A stretch of 5,942 nt of DNA from assembly GCA_028292305.1 (NCBI GenBank), contig JAQGMQ010000342.1, positions 1-5,942 of the forward strand, in the 5' to 3' direction. The number at the start of each line of letters is the position of its first letter. Within the stretch, counting starts at the first letter, position 1. A program made the translations under genes and the position numbers. This DNA is from Rhodoferax sp. GTDB lineage: Bacteria; Pseudomonadota; Gammaproteobacteria; Burkholderiales; Burkholderiaceae_C. Shown piece after piece: positions 1-5,942 of this stretch. The notes under the pieces were generated by a model that had not been told where the DNA came from, made no database searches, and was given only the letters and a program-made list of their open reading frames with translations.

Positions 1-1372
1 CCTGCAGCAGGCCGTTGACGTCGTAGGTGAAGCGCACTTCCACGCTGCCGTCCCCGCCCGGCCCGGCGGGCAGCGGCACCTGCAGGCTGCCGAGGAAGAT
101 GTTGTCCTGCACCATGCGCGCCTCGCCCTGGTAGATCTGCAGGTCGATCGACGGCTGGCCGTCGGCGGTTGGCACATAGGTCTTGCAGCGGCTGACCGGC
201 ACAACGCTGTTGCGTTCGATGACGGGGTCGAAATGCCCGTGCGTGGCCGTCATCGGCCCGAGCTTGCGCGTCACGGCCAGGCCGAGCGAATACGGCGCCA
301 CGTCGGTCATCACGACCTCCTTCAGCGCCGCGTCTTGCGCCTTCAGGCCGGCCTGCACGGCGGCGCCCAGGGCCACCACTTCATCGGGGTTCAGGGTGGC
401 TGACGGAAAGCGGCCGAACATCGTCGTGACCAGCCGGCGCACGCTGGCCATGCGGGTGGCGCCGCCGGCCAGCACGATGCGGTCCAGCTGGCCGGCCCGC
501 AGGCTGGCGTCGCGCAGGGCCCGTTCCACCGGTTGGCGCAGGCGTTTGAGCAGCGGCGCGCAGGCTTGCTCCAGCAGCGGTTCGTCGATGTCCAGCGTGT
601 GCGTGTTGCCGGCATGCACGGCCGTCACCGTGGCCGTGCGCGACGTGCCCAGCTGCCGTTTGGCGGCCTCGGTGCTGGCGCGCAGGCGCTGCATGAAGAT
701 GCGGTCGTTGCGCAGGCCCTGGGGCAGGGCGTTGCGGGCAAAGAACAGGTCGACGAGGCTGTCGACGAAATCTTCGCCGCCGAGCAGGTTGTCGCCGGCG
801 GTGGCTCGCACTTCCATCACGCCTTCGAACATTTCCAGGATCGACACATCGAAGGTGCCACCGCCGAGATCGAACACCAGGAACCGCGTGTCGGCACCCC
901 GGTCGAGCATGCCGTAGGCCAGTGCGGCCGCGGTCGGCTCGTTGAGCAGGCTGGACACCCGCAGCCCGGCCAGTTGGCCGGCGGCACGTGTGGCCTTGCG
1001 CTGCGCATCCGAGAAATAGGCCGGCACGGTGATGACGGCCTCGGTCACCGGCACGCCCAGCCAGGCCTCGGCGTCGGCTTTCAGGGATTTGAGGATCAGC
1101 GCCGAGAGTTCTTCCATGCGGAACTCGCGCTTGCCCAGCCACAGGGTCTTGTTGCTGCCCATGTAGCGCTTGAATACCGCGGCGCTCAGGTGCGGATGGG
1201 TCTGCAGCCGCTCCTTCGCGGCCTGCCCGACAAGCACGCTGCCGTCATCGTCCAGGCTGACGCAGGAGGGTGTGAGGCTGTCGCCCAGTGCGTTCGGAAT
1301 CAACACCGAGGCGCCTTCGCGCCAGATGGCAACGAGGCTGTTGGTGGTACCCAGGTCGATTCCGACAATCAT
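1..1372 (-). CDS. hscC: HscC-type Hsp70 chaperone (C-terminus cut off by window edge)
   Basis: Cytosolic ATP-dependent chaperone of the Hsp70 superfamily; 457 codons are visible without a stop or frameshift. The ATPase domain is complete: phosphate-1 loop GIDLGTTNS (residues 4-12), catalytic-lysine region FKR (K68, equivalent to DnaK K70), VPAYFSDAQR (116-125), phosphate-2 motif FDLGGGTFDVS (167-177), GDNLLGGEDF (193-202) and adenosine motif IVLAGGATRM (299-308). A DnaK-like linker zone (EVVMTDVAPYSLG, 352-364) leads into the beta part of the substrate-binding domain, up to FTYDVNGLLQ at the edge. The pattern follows E. coli HscC as I recall it (about 556 aa): MGSN after the catalytic lysine, GDN where DnaK has GDT, TDVAPYSLG, and a very short N-terminus. 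About 100 residues should be missing. In E. coli, HscC works with specialised J-proteins (DjlB, DjlC) rather than DnaJ; no partner is visible here. The ATG at 1372 is chosen because the conserved fold begins at residue 2 and the frame has a stop at 1424-1426. No Shine-Dalgarno precedes it. Hsp70 is certain; the HscC subfamily is very likely. Confidence 0.93.
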   Translation of the reverse strand, partial: MIVGIDLGTTNSLVAIWREGASVLIPNALGDSLTPSCVSLDDDGSVLVGQAAKERLQTHPHLSAAVFKRYMGSNKTLWLGKREFRMEELSALILKSLKADAEAWLGVPVTEAVITVPAYFSDAQRKATRAAGQLAGLRVSSLLNEPTAAALAYGMLDRGADTRFLVFDLGGGTFDVSILEMFEGVMEVRATAGDNLLGGEDFVDSLVDLFFARNALPQGLRNDRIFMQRLRASTEAAKRQLGTSRTATVTAVHAGNTHTLDIDEPLLEQACAPLLKRLRQPVERALRDASLRAGQLDRIVLAGGATRMASVRRLVTTMFGRFPSATLNPDEVVALGAAVQAGLKAQDAALKEVVMTDVAPYSLGLAVTRKLGPMTATHGHFDPVIERNSVVPVSRCKTYVPTADGQPSIDLQIYQGEARMVQDNIFLGSLQVPLPAGPGGDGSVEVRFTYDVNGLLQ

Positions 1373-1378
1373 TTTTAT

Positions 1379-1426
1379 GGTGTATGCGATAAGCAATTCA
1401 CGGTGAATTGCATTCTTTTGATTTTA
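1379..1426 (-). promoter_or_regulatory. Candidate hscC promoter region (two alternative models)
   Basis: This is an AT-rich pocket in otherwise very GC-rich DNA, directly upstream of hscC. Model A: a good -10 hexamer TAAAAT at 1421-1426 (one mismatch to TATAAT), with only a weak -35 (TCGCCG, 1444-1449) at 17-bp spacing. Transcription would start near 1414, so the 19-bp palindrome would open the transcript. Model B: -35 TTCACC (1402-1407), a 17-bp spacer, and -10 TACACC (1379-1384). Transcription would start at or next to the A of the hscC ATG, giving a leaderless mRNA, which would fit the absent Shine-Dalgarno. Neither hexamer pair is strong, and I saw no clear heat-shock (sigma-32) promoter. 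The presence of a promoter here is likely; its exact position is an inference. Confidence 0.45.
1393..1411. promoter_or_regulatory. Perfect 19-bp palindrome upstream of hscC (operator candidate)
   Basis: GCAATTCAC (1393-1401) and its exact reverse complement GTGAATTGC (1403-1411) flank a single central base. The symmetry stops at the ends: the next flanking pair does not match. The site lies 21-39 nt upstream of the hscC ATG and overlaps or adjoins both candidate promoters. It could bind a dimeric repressor or activator. If transcribed, it would leave only a one-base loop in the perfect stem, so a few inner pairs would have to open. It is not the HrcA CIRCE element or a LexA box as I know them. 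The regulator is unknown. Confidence 0.5.
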
Positions 1427-1596
1427 ATCGAGGCGGAAAGGCGCGGCGATGGGCCCGCGCGTGCATATGCACCACGCGGACGTGCGTGGGCAACATCCCG
1501 ACGTTTGGGAATGGGTATCTGGTGGCGGAGCGCCCGCCTCTACACCGCGCCGTGCGGCGGGCTGCAGGCGTATGAGCGGGCCTCGGGTGGCCGTTC
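1427..1596. other. Non-coding spacer between gcv terminator and hscC promoter
   Basis: Apart from the palindromes at 1455-1489 this stretch shows little. It is GC-rich with weak local inverted repeats, such as CGCCG/CGGCG near 1550. I found no tRNA-like fold, no known riboswitch core, and no convincing small gene. A 66-codon minus-strand reading frame (1398-1598) is arginine-rich, resembles no protein I know, and runs through the promoter and the 19-bp palindrome, so I did not call it. Confidence 0.5.
1455..1479. repeat. Imperfect 25-bp palindrome with GTGCATATGCAC core
   Basis: The core GTGCATATGCAC (1461-1472) is a perfect 12-bp palindrome. Outside it, CCGCG (1455-1459) and CGCGG (1475-1479) are also complementary, offset by one unpaired base on one side and two on the other. 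An overlapping inverted repeat CCACGC / GCGTGG (1472-1477 and 1484-1489, six-base spacer) uses the right half, so the two folds exclude one another. It lies in the non-coding gap upstream of the hscC promoter candidates. An upstream regulator site or a structured RNA segment are both possible; nothing visible decides between them. Confidence 0.4.
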
Positions 1597-1649
1597 AAAA
1601 GGGGTGATGCGCCCCGGGCTGGCGCACCCTCAAGCCCGACAGCGCATCA
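1597..1649 (-). terminator. Probable intrinsic terminator of the gcv operon
   Basis: About 20 nt after the gcvP stop, the minus-strand transcript can form a long hairpin. TGATGCGC (1649-1642) pairs with GCGCATCA (1612-1605), and CGGGCT (1638-1633) pairs with AGCCCG (1620-1615). There is a small internal loop (TGT opposite GG) and a 12-nt apical loop. The 3' side continues CCCC and then a run of four U (1600-1597). A competing compact hairpin pairs GGGT+GCGCC (1629-1621) with GGCGC+ACCC (1613-1609 and 1605-1602) across a small bulge, and ends one base before the U-run. The short U-run makes it a moderate rather than a textbook terminator, but position and strand fit the end of gcvTHP. Confidence 0.62.
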
Positions 1650-1669
1650 GGCTGCGCGGGCGGTTCGCC

Positions 1670-4561
<2,892 letters not shown>

Positions 4562-4570
4562 GGCGGGGGA

Positions 4571-4574
4571 CTCC
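4571..4574 (-). promoter_or_regulatory. Ribosome binding site of gcvP
   Basis: GGAG on the minus strand lies in the 25-nt gap between the gcvH stop and gcvP. It is nine bases before the ATG at 4561 and fifteen before the alternative ATG at 4555. This favours 4561 and argues against the longer open frame that reaches back into gcvH. Confidence 0.7.
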
Positions 4575-4586
4575 GGGGTCAAAAGT

Positions 4587-4961
4587 TTATTCAGCCGCTT
4601 CGGCAAACTTGGTATAGGCGGTTTCGTCCAGCAGCGCGTCGAGCTGCGAGGCATCCGACAGCTTCACCTTGAAGAACCAGCCGGTGCCCAGCGGGTCGCT
4701 GTTGGCCAGGGCCGGGTCGGCGCGCAGGGCTTCGTTGACTTCCGTGATCTCGCCCGAGACGGGCATATAGACGTCGGCCGCGGCCTTCACCGACTCGACC
4801 ACGCCGGCGACGGCTTTCTGCTCGAGCGTGGCGCCTACTTCGGGCAGGTCGACGAACACCACGTCACCCAGCGCGTCCTGCGCGTGGTGGGTGATGCCGA
4901 CGGTGGCGATGCCACCTTCGACGTTGAGCCATTCATGGTCTTCGGTGTACTGGATGGGCAT
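4587..4961 (-). CDS. gcvH: Glycine cleavage system H-protein (lipoyl carrier)
   Basis: Small carrier protein that shuttles the aminomethyl intermediate from GcvP to GcvT on a swinging lipoyl arm, and is then reoxidised by lipoamide dehydrogenase. It is 124 aa, close to the usual 125-130. It has the GcvH opening (YTEDHEWLNVEGGIATVGIT, residues 5-24), the LGDVVFVDLPEVG strand region (31-43) and the lipoylation motif VVESVKAAADVYMPVSGEI. K59 is the expected lipoyl-lysine; its codon is at 4787-4785. The C-terminal part (NSDPLGTGWFFKVKL) is also typical. The ATG at 4961 is backed by a strong GGAGA (4972-4968) and by the conserved N-terminus. It lies 67 nt after gcvT and 25 nt before gcvP. To work it needs lipoate attachment by LipB/LipA or a lipoate ligase, which are not in the window. 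Confidence 0.98.
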   Translation of the reverse strand: MPIQYTEDHEWLNVEGGIATVGITHHAQDALGDVVFVDLPEVGATLEQKAVAGVVESVKAAADVYMPVSGEITEVNEALRADPALANSDPLGTGWFFKVKLSDASQLDALLDETAYTKFAEAAE

Positions 4962-5028
4962 GTGATTTCTCCAAAAAAAGTGAGGGGGCGAGGTTCAATT
5001 CTGCAGGAAGGCGCACGGCGGCCAGGGC
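4962..5028 (-). other. gcvT-gcvH intergenic spacer
   Basis: This 67-nt spacer is longer than the gcvH-gcvP gap. It contains a run of seven T just before the gcvH ribosome binding site. I looked for a hairpin in front of the T-run that would make it an internal terminator, and found none. It most likely only provides an unstructured ribosome entry region. Confidence 0.5.
4968..4972 (-). promoter_or_regulatory. Ribosome binding site of gcvH
   Basis: GGAGA on the minus strand ends six bases before the gcvH ATG and follows directly on a run of seven T (4979-4973). It is the clearest Shine-Dalgarno in the window, which fits a carrier protein needed in excess over its enzymes. It also contrasts with hscC, which has none. 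Confidence 0.75.
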
Positions 5029-5942
5029 TCAGCCGCGGAAATACCGGTTGGGCACAAACGGCATCGCGCAGACTTCCATCGGCACCGGCTTGCCACGCAC
5101 GATGGCGTTGACCCGTGTGCCGATGGCCGCGTGCGCCGGCGCCACATAACCCATGGCGACGGGCTTGTCGATGCTGGGGCCGAGCAGGCCGCTCGTGACT
5201 TCGCCGATGGCCTGGCCGGCAAGGTCCTGCAGGGCCGTGTGGTCGCGCACGGGGATGCGTTCCAGCGCCACCAGGCCGACCCGTTTGCGGGTCAGGCTGC
5301 CTGGCGTGCCGGCCAGTTGCGACAGGATCCTTTCGGCACCCGGAAAGCCGCCGGCCCGCGCGCCACCGGCACGCCGCACCTTCTGCATGGCCCAGTTGAG
5401 CCCGGCTTCCACCGGCGTGGTGCTGGTGTCGATGTCGTTGCCGTACAGGCACAGCCCGGCCTCCAGCCGCAGCGAATTGCGTGCGCCCAGGCCGATCGGC
5501 TTGACTTCGGGTTGCGCCAGCAGCAGCCGCGCCAGCGCCTGGGCCTGTTCGGCGGGCACCGAGATTTCGAAGCCGTCTTCGCCGGTGTAGCCGCTGCGGG
5601 TGATGAAGCAGTCCGCGTGGCCGACCCTGAACGCGCCACCGGTCATGAACACCAGTCGGGCCACGTCGGGTGCGAGGCGCGACAGGGCGGTCACCGCCTG
5701 TGGACCCTGCAGCGCCAGCAGCGCCATCTCGGGCATGGGGATGACTTCGCAGCGGTCGCCGATGTGTTGTTCGATGTGGTCGATGTCGGCCACCTTGCAG
5801 GCGCCATTGACGATCACGAAGAGGTCCGTGCCGCGGTTGAAGAACATCAGGTCGTCGAGGATGCCGCCCTGCGCATCGAGCAGCAGGCCGTAGCGTTGTT
5901 TGCCCACGGGCAGGTCGATCACGTCGACGGGCATCAGGCTCT
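5029..5942 (-). CDS. gcvT: Glycine cleavage system T-protein, aminomethyltransferase (N-terminus cut off by window edge)
   Basis: The T-protein takes the aminomethyl group from GcvH, transfers the methylene unit to tetrahydrofolate to give 5,10-methylene-THF, and releases ammonia; it is cytosolic. The window holds 304 codons and the stop. The family is about 365-375 aa, so roughly 65-70 N-terminal residues lie beyond the right edge. The frame stays open past the first visible Met (5934), which is internal. Counting from that Met: GGILDDLMFFN (23-33) carries the aspartate equivalent to the catalytic D101 of E. coli; LLALQGPQAV (72-81), SGYTGEDGFEI (114-124), LRLEAGLCLYGNDID (155-169) and the C-terminal beta-domain ending NRYFRG follow. 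N153 (codon 5478-5476) stands where the family normally has Asp (ARDSLRLEAG), a change of one base. The closest alternative families (sarcosine or dimethylglycine dehydrogenase folate domains, YgfZ) are excluded by the close GcvT match and by the gcvH-gcvP neighbours. Confidence 0.97.
   Translation of the reverse strand, partial: SLMPVDVIDLPVGKQRYGLLLDAQGGILDDLMFFNRGTDLFVIVNGACKVADIDHIEQHIGDRCEVIPMPEMALLALQGPQAVTALSRLAPDVARLVFMTGGAFRVGHADCFITRSGYTGEDGFEISVPAEQAQALARLLLAQPEVKPIGLGARNSLRLEAGLCLYGNDIDTSTTPVEAGLNWAMQKVRRAGGARAGGFPGAERILSQLAGTPGSLTRKRVGLVALERIPVRDHTALQDLAGQAIGEVTSGLLGPSIDKPVAMGYVAPAHAAIGTRVNAIVRGKPVPMEVCAMPFVPNRYFRG

Noticed and set aside
1393..1411. CIRCE (HrcA) element or LexA box at the hscC palindrome
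   Set aside because: CIRCE has TTAGCACTC-N9-GAGTGCTAA and LexA boxes have CTGT-N8-ACAG. The palindrome here has different arms and a one-base centre.
1398..1598. Possible small 66-aa gene on the minus strand between gcvP and hscC
   Set aside because: Arginine-rich, no recognisable motif, and it overlaps both the promoter-like region and the 19-bp palindrome. No good ribosome binding site was seen.
4562..4654. N-terminal extension of gcvP to an ATG at 4654
   Set aside because: The extra 31 residues overlap the end of gcvH in another frame, match nothing in GcvP, and lack a ribosome binding site. The ATG at 4561 has GGAG nine bases upstream.
4973..4979. Run of seven T before gcvH as an internal terminator
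   Set aside because: No stable hairpin precedes it, and the run leads straight into the gcvH Shine-Dalgarno.
5900..5942. Glycine riboswitch for the gcv operon
   Set aside because: It would lie upstream of the gcvT start, which is outside the window; the visible right edge is coding sequence.

Overview
The window looks like a chromosomal housekeeping stretch from a high-GC proteobacterium (roughly two-thirds G+C by eye). The protein sequences resemble Burkholderiales, and Comamonadaceae would fit best. That placement rests on recalled protein style (for example the GcvT stretches MPVDVIDLPVGKQRYG and VRRAGGARAGGFPGA), not on a search. Every gene I can support lies on the minus strand, so the genes read from right to left.

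The right part holds a glycine cleavage operon in the order gcvT (5' end cut off by the right edge), gcvH, gcvP. GcvP decarboxylates glycine and loads an aminomethyl group onto the lipoyl arm of GcvH. GcvT then transfers the one-carbon unit to tetrahydrofolate and releases ammonia. The fourth component, lipoamide dehydrogenase (L-protein), is not in the window; it is often encoded elsewhere. The gaps are 67 nt (gcvT-gcvH) and 25 nt (gcvH-gcvP), as expected for one transcript. The operon promoter, and any glycine riboswitch, would lie upstream of gcvT beyond position 5942.

A 297-nt non-coding gap (1373-1669) follows gcvP. It holds a probable intrinsic terminator that can fold in two ways, then an imperfect 25-bp palindrome with an overlapping inverted repeat, then an AT-rich promoter-like stretch containing a perfect 19-bp palindrome just upstream of the next gene.

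The left part (1-1372) is the first 457 codons of an Hsp70-family chaperone of the HscC type. Its C-terminus is cut off by the left edge. It is intact as far as it can be read, and it has no visible Shine-Dalgarno sequence. It probably has its own promoter, separate from the gcv operon.

I see no mobile element, CRISPR array, tRNA, rRNA or recognisably new multi-gene system. The points most worth checking are the hscC control region (a 19-bp palindrome, a second palindrome and no Shine-Dalgarno) and an Asp-to-Asn change at a normally conserved position of GcvT.
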